From UBA8752 sp965657965 (GTDB lineage: Bacteria; Bacteroidota; Bacteroidia; Flavobacteriales_D; Sanyastnellaceae), in the NCBI GenBank assembly GCA_965657965.1, contig CBFHQM010000017.1, positions 1 through 53,587 of the forward strand: a stretch of 53,587 nucleotides of DNA, written 5' to 3'. Shown here piece after piece: positions 8,918-16,076 of the stretch (the first letter of the stretch is position 1; each line of letters starts with the position of its first letter). A program made the translations under genes and the position numbers. The notes under the pieces are model-generated. The model saw nothing but the letters and a program-made list of their open reading frames with translations, did not search any database and was not told the DNA's origin.

Positions 8918-10894
8918 CTACTGATTTTGCTTCACAACGCGTTTTGCCGCAGAAGTGCGGCCCTGCGCGTCCACCACGGAAATCAAGTAAACCCCTTCTG
9001 GCCAATCGCGCAGGTCCAAACGGGTCTTGCCGCCTTGAATGGTCTGCTGAAACAAGACCTCCCCAGTAGCCGACATAATCAAAGTCTGGCCGCCGTCGAA
9101 ATGCGCCGAGAAATCCAGTTGAACCGCCGAAGTGAAGGGGTTGGGATAAACATCAAAAACTCGGCCTTTTGTGGTCTCAATCCCAACGTAAGTCACCGGT
9201 GCACTTCCCATAGACGGGCAATCTTCCATGTCAGTCACGTAAACAACGTACTCACCTTCTTCTGGGTTGCTTAGAATCGAACCATTCTCTCCTTCCAAGG
9301 GGGCGCCGTCCAGCCACCATTCGTAGGTCAAAAATGCGCCGTCCGCCAAAAGGTCCCCCGCTTCATTTTGCACCACCTCGGGCGCCTGTAAAGGCCAGCA
9401 GACCAAAATCGAATCGCTGACCGTCGTGCACCCAAGCTCCGTTTCGGAATCGACCCAATACCATCCACTTTCAAGCGGGAACCAAGTGTCACCAGCAGCA
9501 AACAGGGTGTCCATTTGAACCCCATTGACATGCCAGACCCACCAAGGTCGGTTGGGCTCAGTAATCAAGGCCATCGGAGAGCCGTTGGCCTCGACCAAAG
9601 ACAAGGCCATTTCCGCATTGGGCAGACAGAAAAGAACGGAGTCAGAGGTCGCCGAACATCCGGCAGAATCCAAACCCACCACCGAGTAGAAACCACTGAA
9701 ATCCGGCGAAAAGGTGGGCTCGCCACCGCTCGCCACCAAGCTGTCCCCAGCCCACCATTGGTACTGGATTAAACTGTCGTTTGCACACGCGAGACTGCTT
9801 GGTCCAGACTGTACCACCTCCACCACTGGCAATGCATTGACCCAAACCTCGGCCGAATCCTGGACAAAAACCATGGGAGACATGCCAATGGTGGCCACGC
9901 CACTGCTTGGACTCGCGTTGAGCGAAATCGTTCCCGGGCCATTGGGCGTGATCGACGTCCATCCGAGCCAATCGTCGCCATCGAGCAAATCTTCATCATA
10001 AAAATCGATGGAGTAAGGGGGATTGCTCAAGACAATGCCCAACCCCGTCCAAATTCCCGATGTAGAGGCATCGATGGTGCTGGATGTGTAAACCACCGAT
10101 TCATTGGCATCTTTCAATGTGAAGTAGGGATCTGGATTTTGCCAAAAATCATCCCACCCACCGTTGGCTGTGGACACCAATTCGACCTGCTCCAATGTTT
10201 GGTTGAGTATGGTGGTCTCTAAGGTGACAACGTGGGCGCCAGGTGCATCAAAGACCATGGCATTCAGCATGGCCCCCTGCACCACCTCTCCAGAGGGCAA
10301 CAGCCAAGTATGATCTGTGATTTGATTGCCTTCTCCAAACACCGTCGCCTCGAAATCCGCCGTCACCACACCACATCCAGAAGCTGGAGAAAAGGTGAAA
10401 GAAGACGTCCCCCCATCCCCTGGTGCAATGATCAACGGCAAAGCAAAACTCTGCGGGACCTCTTGCTCAAAACCAAGGGCAGTCACGATGGCCATGATGC
10501 CGATTTGAATTTCGAAAGCCCCGGAATACAAGGGTAAGCCGCACAAAGTGGCACAACCACTATTCTGTCCTGCAGCCGGCTCATAAAAAGCATCCTCATC
10601 GTCCAACTCGATCGTCATTCCGGGAGGAATACCGGTGATGCTGGTTACGTCGACGCTGTTCAGCGTGGCAACCAACCCGGATCCCGGGTCGGTGATTTCT
10701 GATGGCAGATAAAAGGTGATGACCGTCTCATAGTCTTGCCCTGCCGTCCCATTGGGGAGTTCAAGGGGACACAATGTGGGAAAGCCATCGGTCGAAGAAC
10801 AATTGGGGTCTGCATCGCATGCGCTGCATTGACCCAGCGCAACACCGAGGAAAAGCACCCCATTTGCCAGAAGGGCCAACGCCCGGAAGAACAT
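8918..10894 (-). CDS. Large secreted protein with PKD-like domain and type IX sorting domain
   Basis: The 658-residue protein starts MFFRALALLANGVLFLGVALGQ, a signal peptide. A Cys-rich segment follows (CSACDADPNC, TLCPLELPNGTAGQDYETVI), then an immunoglobulin-like region and a PKD-like block near residue 190 (FSPASGCGVVTADFEATVFG, then GAHVVTLETTI). The second half has repeated short units in which a WWxxD-type phrase (YQWWAGDSLVASGG, YEWWLDGAPLEGENG) alternates with Cys pairs and SDSxLxC, typical of gliding-type surface proteins that pose question-like Ig modules. It ends in a Por sorting domain (VFDVYPNPFTSAVQLDFS through GVYLISVVDAQG). No enzyme motif is visible; adhesion or a structural surface role is inferred. 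ATG 10894 precedes the signal peptide; upstream codons add an atypical stretch. Confidence 0.85.
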   Translation of the reverse strand: MFFRALALLANGVLFLGVALGQCSACDADPNCSSTDGFPTLCPLELPNGTAGQDYETVITFYLPSEITDPGSGLVATLNSVDVTSITGIPPGMTIELDDEDAFYEPAAGQNSGCATLCGLPLYSGAFEIQIGIMAIVTALGFEQEVPQSFALPLIIAPGDGGTSSFTFSPASGCGVVTADFEATVFGEGNQITDHTWLLPSGEVVQGAMLNAMVFDAPGAHVVTLETTILNQTLEQVELVSTANGGWDDFWQNPDPYFTLKDANESVVYTSSTIDASTSGIWTGLGIVLSNPPYSIDFYDEDLLDGDDWLGWTSITPNGPGTISLNASPSSGVATIGMSPMVFVQDSAEVWVNALPVVEVVQSGPSSLACANDSLIQYQWWAGDSLVASGGEPTFSPDFSGFYSVVGLDSAGCSATSDSVLFCLPNAEMALSLVEANGSPMALITEPNRPWWVWHVNGVQMDTLFAAGDTWFPLESGWYWVDSETELGCTTVSDSILVCWPLQAPEVVQNEAGDLLADGAFLTYEWWLDGAPLEGENGSILSNPEEGEYVVYVTDMEDCPSMGSAPVTYVGIETTKGRVFDVYPNPFTSAVQLDFSAHFDGGQTLIMSATGEVLFQQTIQGGKTRLDLRDWPEGVYLISVVDAQGRTSAAKRVVKQNQ

Positions 10895-10971
10895 CGTATT
10901 CACACCTTCAAGATGCGCTTTTCTCGCCAATATCATACACGACCACACGAGGAATTAAAGACAGCGTTGGC

Positions 10972-12243
10972 TTACCCCTCCTTATTGCGGGCTTTCTCCT
11001 CTGGCGAACCAAAATATCCATCGACCCAATCGGCATTCAACAATGGATAACCCAAGGCCTTGAGTTTGACAATTAACGCGCGGCTGGTGTTGCCACTATC
11101 CGTCGGAAACGCCAGACAAAGTCTCATCCAAACCACCTCGATTAATTCACGATAACCTTGCCGAATTTGTCTGATGTCCACCTTTGAGCGGAACAAGGCG
11201 GCTTGGTCCATCTCGTTGCGCTGAATGGCGAGTGCCATTTTCAACAACATCAGCAAATGCCAATGATGGTGTTCAAAATGGGCCAAAGACTGCTTTTCGA
11301 CTTCCAACTCTTCCAAGATCCATTCCGTCAATTCAATGTCTCCCACGATGAGTGCGTATGTGACCATTTCATGCAACCATGAAAGCGGCACCTTCACGCC
11401 AACGTGGGATTCCCCGTGTAAGGTCATCCACAATGCTGCTGGATCTCGGTCTCCACACATCCAACACACAGAAAAAACCCGACTCAGCAAAATGGGGTGC
11501 AAGTCCGACTGGATTAAGCCATCTGCATTGAATTCAGAAACGGGCTCGCCATTGAGCAGACAACGAAAACGGCTCAAGCATTCGCAAAAAGTATTCACCT
11601 CCAAACCGAGGTCCATCTGGCTTATTTGATCCAACCACTTCCCGTAAAACCCATTGAGACTGGCGTAGTCCACAAACGTCAAAAACACACTTTGCAAAAA
11701 GTTTGAATTGCGAAACACCGCATCCTCATTCAACTCCACTTTGCGACAGAGCAACCCAACAGCACTTGCGAAGTGCAACTGATGCGAATACTCCCATTTC
11801 TGCACGTCAAACGTTGGGGCATCGAAGAGTCCAACGAACGCTTTTAATCGCCCATTCAAGAGCAACTCCCTGCTGAATTGAACCAACAAATCCATGCGTT
11901 CTGCATGGTCTGAAGCCGTCTCCAAAACTTCCAGGACATCCTCGAGCCTGTCTTGGTCCAGCAGGACAAACATCTCCTGTGCCACCTTCCATCTTGCCAA
12001 AGGAGCCGAGGAATTGCAAAAGGCTGGATAATCCTTAAAACCACAGTAAACAGCAAGAATATTGAGCGTTTGCCGTCGGGGCTTGACCGGCTTTGCCAAG
12101 TCAAAGAGTCGACGCAGGGTATTGTAACTGACCAGCTCGTCCGTGGCCTCTAAAATCCGATCAGAAAGGACCTCACAATCGCCACGGGTCACAATTGACG
12201 CACCAAACTTGTCTCTAACCGCCATGGCCAAACGCCTCTCCAT
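10972..12243 (-). CDS. Putative regulator with HTH-like N-terminus and helical-repeat body
   Basis: The 423-residue soluble protein has an N-terminus (AVRDKFGASIVTRGDCEVLS, then DELVSYNTLRRLFDLA and TLNILAVYCGFKDYPAFC) that I recognise from a group of Bacteroidota proteins thought to start with a helix-turn-helix-like unit; the rest is alpha-helical, without a named domain. DNA binding is inference. It has no signal peptide. The start is ATG 12243 (MERRLAM), although a GTG at 12291 would add 16 residues. A TTGGTACA direct repeat sits seven bases upstream of the ATG. The gene diverges from fabH across a 343-base gap with several inverted repeats, so it could regulate itself and fabH. Confidence 0.6.
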   Translation of the reverse strand: MERRLAMAVRDKFGASIVTRGDCEVLSDRILEATDELVSYNTLRRLFDLAKPVKPRRQTLNILAVYCGFKDYPAFCNSSAPLARWKVAQEMFVLLDQDRLEDVLEVLETASDHAERMDLLVQFSRELLLNGRLKAFVGLFDAPTFDVQKWEYSHQLHFASAVGLLCRKVELNEDAVFRNSNFLQSVFLTFVDYASLNGFYGKWLDQISQMDLGLEVNTFCECLSRFRCLLNGEPVSEFNADGLIQSDLHPILLSRVFSVCWMCGDRDPAALWMTLHGESHVGVKVPLSWLHEMVTYALIVGDIELTEWILEELEVEKQSLAHFEHHHWHLLMLLKMALAIQRNEMDQAALFRSKVDIRQIRQGYRELIEVVWMRLCLAFPTDSGNTSRALIVKLKALGYPLLNADWVDGYFGSPEEKARNKEG

Positions 12244-12250
12244 CCCACAA

Positions 12251-12269
12251 TGTACCAATTGTGTACCAA
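12251..12269 (-). promoter_or_regulatory. Direct repeat TTGGTACA x2 at the start of the regulator gene
   Basis: On the minus strand TTGGTACA occurs twice with an 11-base period, ending seven bases before ATG 12243. One helical turn of spacing suits binding of two protein units on one DNA face. The core GTACA is shared with the TTGTACAC half of the palindrome at 12511-12525. An autoregulatory operator is inferred. Confidence 0.4.
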
Positions 12270-12354
12270 ACTTCTCACGGAAAGCCACCACTTTTGATCG
12301 CTGAAGCCCTGAGCTTCAGAGTTGCCCTTCCTCCGCTAACAATCCCCAATGCTG

Positions 12355-12384
12355 CAGCACCATCGGCCAGTTCCGATGGTGTTG
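12355..12384. repeat. Strong hairpin in the regulator/fabH gap
   Basis: CACCATCGG and CCGATGGTG form nine perfect pairs around a 6-base loop; three further outer pairs (one G-T) extend the stem to 12. No T-run follows on either strand, so it is not a standard terminator. It may be an operator, or an RNA structure in the long leader of one of the divergent genes. Confidence 0.55.
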
Positions 12385-12457
12385 AATGTCCTTTGGAGTG
12401 GGCGCAAAAACCAGAGATGGTTTGCACCTTGAACCGTCTCCGAGTTAATGCAACTGC

Positions 12458-12478
12458 ACCTGTTGACATCATACAGGT
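12458..12478. repeat. Inverted repeat ACCTGT-N9-ACAGGT upstream of fabH
   Basis: Six-base perfect arms flank nine bases. It lies 33 bases left of the palindrome at 12511-12525 in the same divergent gap. The arms could be half-sites for a dimeric regulator, but arms this short can arise by chance. Apart from the four symmetrical elements listed in 12244-12586, I see no gene in this gap. Confidence 0.3.
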
Positions 12479-12510
12479 CTCCGTGGTAAAGCGTGTAAAC
12501 TTTCACTTTC

Positions 12511-12525
12511 GTGTATTTTGTACAC
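12511..12525. promoter_or_regulatory. Palindromic operator-like site upstream of fabH
   Basis: GTGTATTTTGTACAC ends 61 bases before ATG 12587. It matches the sites at 30004-30018 and 39610-39624 in 12 of 15 positions (GTGT on the left, TTGTACAC on the right). Five of the seven possible arm pairs are complementary here. All three copies are intergenic. Confidence 0.5.
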
Positions 12526-12586
12526 GCCTGTTCCTCAATAGATTAGGTGGTTTTCGCCCTATCATTGCCACCGAATATTGTGCCCC

Positions 12587-13558
12587 ATGCCAAACGCCAT
12601 CATTCTTGGAACAGGTTCTTGTGTCCCAGACAAAGTCCTGACCAATGACCACTTCGAAAAAGTCGGTTCAAATGACGCTTGGATTCAAGAACGACTCGGA
12701 ATCAAAGAACGGCGAATTACTGAAGGGCAAACCACCGGCGACCTCGCTGCCGGCGCCGCGCTCAAAGCCCTCGCGGCTTCGGGGCTCAAGGCCACCGACA
12801 TCGACCTGATCGTTCTTGCCACTGCGACACCCGATCGTCCCGCTCCCGCTACAGCATGCGCGGTACAAGAAAAAATTGGAGCTTCTCGTGCCGTTGCATT
12901 CGACATCTCGGCAGTCTGCTCCGGCGCATTGTTCGCACTCTCGACCGGCTGCCAATACATCGCCTCGGGCATGTACCGCAACGTGATGGTGATTGGAGCA
13001 GATACGTTCTCCAACATCACCGATTGGAACCGCAGGGACTCGGTGTTTTTCGGCGATGGTGCCGGCGCCATTGTCCTGACAGCCACAGAAGAGGACCGCG
13101 GCTTTCTTCAGTTCGAACTGCACAGTGACGGATCTGGAAAAGATGGCTTTACGGTTCCCGCAGGCGGGTGCGAAACGCCCACCACAGAGGACACCCTCAA
13201 ACAGGGCTTGCACTGTTTCCAAATGGACGGGAAAGCCGTGTTTGAAACCGCGGTAGGCAAAGTCCCCGGAACCATTCAATCGGTCCTGAACAAAGCTGGC
13301 TTGAGCGTCGACGACATTCACTGCCTTCTGCCCCACCAACCCAGCATTCGCATCCTCGAGGAAATCGCACGGCGGGTTGGACTGCCTTGGGAAAAAGTGC
13401 GGACCAACATGGACCGTTACGCCAACACTTCGGGCGGCACCATTCCCATTGTGCTCGACGAGACCTGGCGATCAGAAACATTCAACCCCGGTGACCACCT
13501 CCTCTTTGCTGCCGTTGGGGCGGGATGGACATGGGGCGCCGCACTCTACAAGTGCTGA
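12587..13558 (+). CDS. fabH: Beta-ketoacyl-ACP synthase III (FabH family)
   Basis: The 323-residue protein carries the KAS III triad: Cys111 in DISAVCSGALFAL, His250 in LLPHQPSIRI and Asn280 in YANTSGGTIPI. Other family blocks are GIKERRITEGQTTGDLAA, FGDGAGAIVL and the C-terminal GDHLLFAAVGAGWTWGAA. FabH condenses a primer acyl-CoA with malonyl-ACP to begin fatty acid synthesis; the primer preferred here cannot be told. ATG 12587 is favoured over the TTG at 12578 because it leads directly into the conserved N-terminus. The stop is two bases before the fabI start, so the two are cotranscribed. A palindromic site lies upstream. Confidence 0.95.
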   Translation: MPNAIILGTGSCVPDKVLTNDHFEKVGSNDAWIQERLGIKERRITEGQTTGDLAAGAALKALAASGLKATDIDLIVLATATPDRPAPATACAVQEKIGASRAVAFDISAVCSGALFALSTGCQYIASGMYRNVMVIGADTFSNITDWNRRDSVFFGDGAGAIVLTATEEDRGFLQFELHSDGSGKDGFTVPAGGCETPTTEDTLKQGLHCFQMDGKAVFETAVGKVPGTIQSVLNKAGLSVDDIHCLLPHQPSIRILEEIARRVGLPWEKVRTNMDRYANTSGGTIPIVLDETWRSETFNPGDHLLFAAVGAGWTWGAALYKC

Positions 13559-13560
13559 AC

Positions 13561-14385
13561 ATGCTCGAAAACAAACGCTTCCTGATCACCGGTATATCTG
13601 ATGCCGGATCCCTCGCCATGCACGCCGCAAAAGCCATTGTGGCCCGCGGCGGCCGTGTGGTCTGCGCAGGTTTGGGGGTGACCCCGCACCACGGTGACCT
13701 CTCCGACAAGGCCAAAGCGTATCTGAATGCCAACGAAAAGGCCTTTCGCGACGCAGTCAAGGAGGAACTTGGCGAAGACACGCCGATCTGTATTCTTGAC
13801 GCCACGCAAGAGGAGAGCATGGTGGACTTGGCGGCCACCTTGGGTGCCCGCGGACTGAAGCTCGACGGCTTCCTGCATTCCATTGCCATGGACCGCACCA
13901 TTCGGAACAAGCAAGTGAAACCCATTCTTGACGTGACGCAAGAAGAGTTTAGCGACACGCTGGGCGTCTCCGCCTTTTCGCTGATTCGAATCACCCACCA
14001 CTTGCTCCATTCTGGCGTTTTGCAAAGGGGGGCGTCCATCTGCTCCTTGAGTTACATCGCCGCAGAGAAGGTGACCTTCCACCCCTACCGCAACATGAGT
14101 GTGGCCAAAGCAGCTTTGGAACGGATCACCATCGCCCTGGCCGATGAATTGGGCCGGAGTCACGGCATTCGCGTAAATGCCTTGCGCTTTTCGCCTTACC
14201 TCGGGAGCAAGGCGGGAACTGCTACACTCGAACCCAAAGACGTGGAGCAAGCGGAGCAAATGAGCCCGCTCGGAAATGCACTACCTGAAGACCTCGCTCT
14301 CGAAATTGCACATTTGATGCAACCAGGGCTGCGCATTACCGGAGAGATCCGTCACATTGATGGAGGCTACCACATTACGGGGTAA
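13561..14385 (+). CDS. fabI: Enoyl-ACP reductase (FabI family)
   Basis: The 274-residue short-chain-dehydrogenase-fold protein has the FabI arrangement: a nucleotide-binding start (FLITGISDAGSLAMHAA), LDGFLHSIAMD, then LSYIAAEKV with the catalytic pair in PYRNMSVAKAALE (Tyr and Lys in YxxMxxxK spacing), followed by GIRVNALRFSPY and the C-terminal EIRHIDGGYHITG. It would reduce enoyl-ACP in the last step of each elongation cycle, using NAD(P)H. The start at ATG 13561 is two bases after the fabH stop. The order fabH-fabI covers initiation and reduction but not the other cycle enzymes, which must be elsewhere. Confidence 0.93.
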   Translation: MLENKRFLITGISDAGSLAMHAAKAIVARGGRVVCAGLGVTPHHGDLSDKAKAYLNANEKAFRDAVKEELGEDTPICILDATQEESMVDLAATLGARGLKLDGFLHSIAMDRTIRNKQVKPILDVTQEEFSDTLGVSAFSLIRITHHLLHSGVLQRGASICSLSYIAAEKVTFHPYRNMSVAKAALERITIALADELGRSHGIRVNALRFSPYLGSKAGTATLEPKDVEQAEQMSPLGNALPEDLALEIAHLMQPGLRITGEIRHIDGGYHITG

Positions 14386-14435
14386 ATACGTTTGGCTTGA
14401 TCGGGTTTGCGGATATTGCGGTCTCAATTGAGTCC

Positions 14436-14774
14436 ATGTCCGAACTGCCCCCTTGCCCCCTTTGTCAATCGATCTACACCTATGAAGATCGTGCGGTTCT
14501 GACCTGTCCCGAATGCGGACACAGCTGGAGTGCATTCCAAGAAAAAGAGGAAGACAAAGCCCCTGTCGTAAAGGACGCCAACGGAAATCCACTCCAAGAT
14601 GGTGACGACGTGATTGTGATCAAAGACCTTAAGGTCAAAGGGGCTTCCAAGCCCGTCAAAGGCGGCACCAAAGTCCGGAACATTCGCCTTGTAGAAGGAG
14701 ACCACGACATCTCGTGCAAAATCGACGGCTTCGGCGCGATGGGGCTCAAGTCCCAATTCGTACGCAAGGCATAA
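14436..14774 (+). CDS. yjdM: PhnA/YjdM family zinc-ribbon protein
   Basis: The 112-residue protein has an N-terminal zinc ribbon (CPLCQSIYTYEDRAVLTCPECGHSW, cysteines in two CxxC pairs) and the C-terminal PhnA fold: DGDDVIVIKDLKVKGASKPV, GGTKVRNIRLVEGDHDISCK, FGAMGLKSQFVRKA. Members were first tied to phosphonate use, but their role is unclear and they occur without phosphonate genes, as here. ATG 14436 begins the conserved part; an upstream in-frame ATG adds an atypical stretch. It follows fabI by 50 bases and is probably in the same unit. It converges with the beta-propeller gene, 54 bases away. Confidence 0.94.
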   Translation: MSELPPCPLCQSIYTYEDRAVLTCPECGHSWSAFQEKEEDKAPVVKDANGNPLQDGDDVIVIKDLKVKGASKPVKGGTKVRNIRLVEGDHDISCKIDGFGAMGLKSQFVRKA

Positions 14775-14828
14775 GGTCAACCCCAACGTTTCGCACCGGG
14801 TTCACAAGGCGTCAATCCGGTCCAATTC

Positions 14829-16073
14829 TTACTCGCCACCTCGGATCCAAACCCGCCGAGTTTGCAGTTCTTGACCGCTTGCTATGCTCAGGAAGTAGAC
14901 TCCGCCGGCCAAGTGCGTAACGTCCCAAATCAAACGGCTTCCGGCGGCCCTTTCAACCCCCACAACGCGCCCCATGGCATCTCGCAGTGTGCAGTCCATC
15001 GTGGCAGCGACATGTCCCTCCGTCCCCTCTACAAAAAATTGATTTGTGGCCGGATTGGGGTACACCTCAACTCCGCCGGCTGTGAGCGTGATTGCTTGCG
15101 CTGGCGTACCCGAAAAACGCGTTACTCCGGTGCTCGTGGCCACCCAAACGTCCCCATTGGCGGCCACGGCCAACCCACGCACATTGGGTCCGGCCAGACC
15201 GTCGTCCACATCGAAGTCCACCCAGTCATTTCCATCGAAATACGCCACGCCCCCAACGGAAACCAAGTAGTCCACATATACCCCTACCCATGCACGACCT
15301 GTACCATCGATGACAATGTCTTCGACGGGGTTAATCTCATGAGGTGGCGGAAGGGCAATCAGCGACAGGTGGGTCTCCTCTGCTGTGTTGTCGTCGCCAA
15401 AGACCACAATGCCTTCGTTGGTGCCAATCCACTTGCGCCCTCCTTGGTCTAATGCAATTGACCGAACCGAATTGTTGGGCAAGCCTGCATCTGCTGTGTA
15501 TCCAGTCAATTCGCCATCGACCAGAGCAAATGCACCACCCAATCCGGTGCCGAACCACATGTTCCCTGCCCCATCTTGAGCAATGTGATTGACCCCGCCA
15601 AATGGCAAGCCATCTGCAGTGGTGTAATGGGTGAAGTCTGCGCCGTCAAAAACAGAAACACCATCGTTGTGCGCAATCCAAATCCCGCCCGATGTGTCCT
15701 CAAAAAGGTGTTTCACACGGTTGTCCTCTAGGCCATTGTCTGTGGTGTACGTGACACATGTCGTCCCATCAAAACGGCTCAAACCAAAGTCGGTCCCCAT
15801 CCAGATGTCCCCTGAAGCATCGCACAAAACGGCAAAAACAGTTTCGTGAACCAAACCATCTTCAACGGTAATGGGGGTCAAAAATGACCCCGCATCGAAA
15901 TGGGCCACGCCCGACTGCGTGCCCAACCAAAGGTCCTCTCCCGTGCCCCGACAAATGCTGTGCACGTTGTTGTCGAGCAAACCGTCCAAGAGGGTAAAGG
16001 TGGTCAGTACTTGGGCCTGGATCGAAATCGGCAACAGAAAAACGAAGCAGAAAAAGAGAGGGGATTTCGACAT
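14829..16073 (-). CDS. Secreted two-component-regulator-type beta-propeller protein with type IX sorting domain
   Basis: The 414-residue protein has a signal peptide (SKSPLFFCFVFLLPISIQAQ) and a run of propeller blades with the phrase DxxGxxWxGT or similar: GTGEDLWLGTQSGVAHFDAG, ASGDIWMGTDFGLSRFDG, TSGGIWIAHNDGVSVFDG, GAGNMWFGTGLGGAF, QGGRKWIGTNEGIVVFG, GTGRAWVGV and NGDVWVATSTGVTRFSG. This is the reg_prop repeat. It ends in a Por sorting domain (GGVEVYPNPATNQFFVEG). No kinase or DNA-binding part is fused, so it is a stand-alone surface propeller. The start is four bases after the CotH stop, so it is the last gene of a three-gene unit. Confidence 0.92.
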   Translation of the reverse strand: MSKSPLFFCFVFLLPISIQAQVLTTFTLLDGLLDNNVHSICRGTGEDLWLGTQSGVAHFDAGSFLTPITVEDGLVHETVFAVLCDASGDIWMGTDFGLSRFDGTTCVTYTTDNGLEDNRVKHLFEDTSGGIWIAHNDGVSVFDGADFTHYTTADGLPFGGVNHIAQDGAGNMWFGTGLGGAFALVDGELTGYTADAGLPNNSVRSIALDQGGRKWIGTNEGIVVFGDDNTAEETHLSLIALPPPHEINPVEDIVIDGTGRAWVGVYVDYLVSVGGVAYFDGNDWVDFDVDDGLAGPNVRGLAVAANGDVWVATSTGVTRFSGTPAQAITLTAGGVEVYPNPATNQFFVEGTEGHVAATMDCTLRDAMGRVVGVERAAGSRLIWDVTHLAGGVYFLSIASGQELQTRRVWIRGGE

Positions 16074-16076
16074 GAA

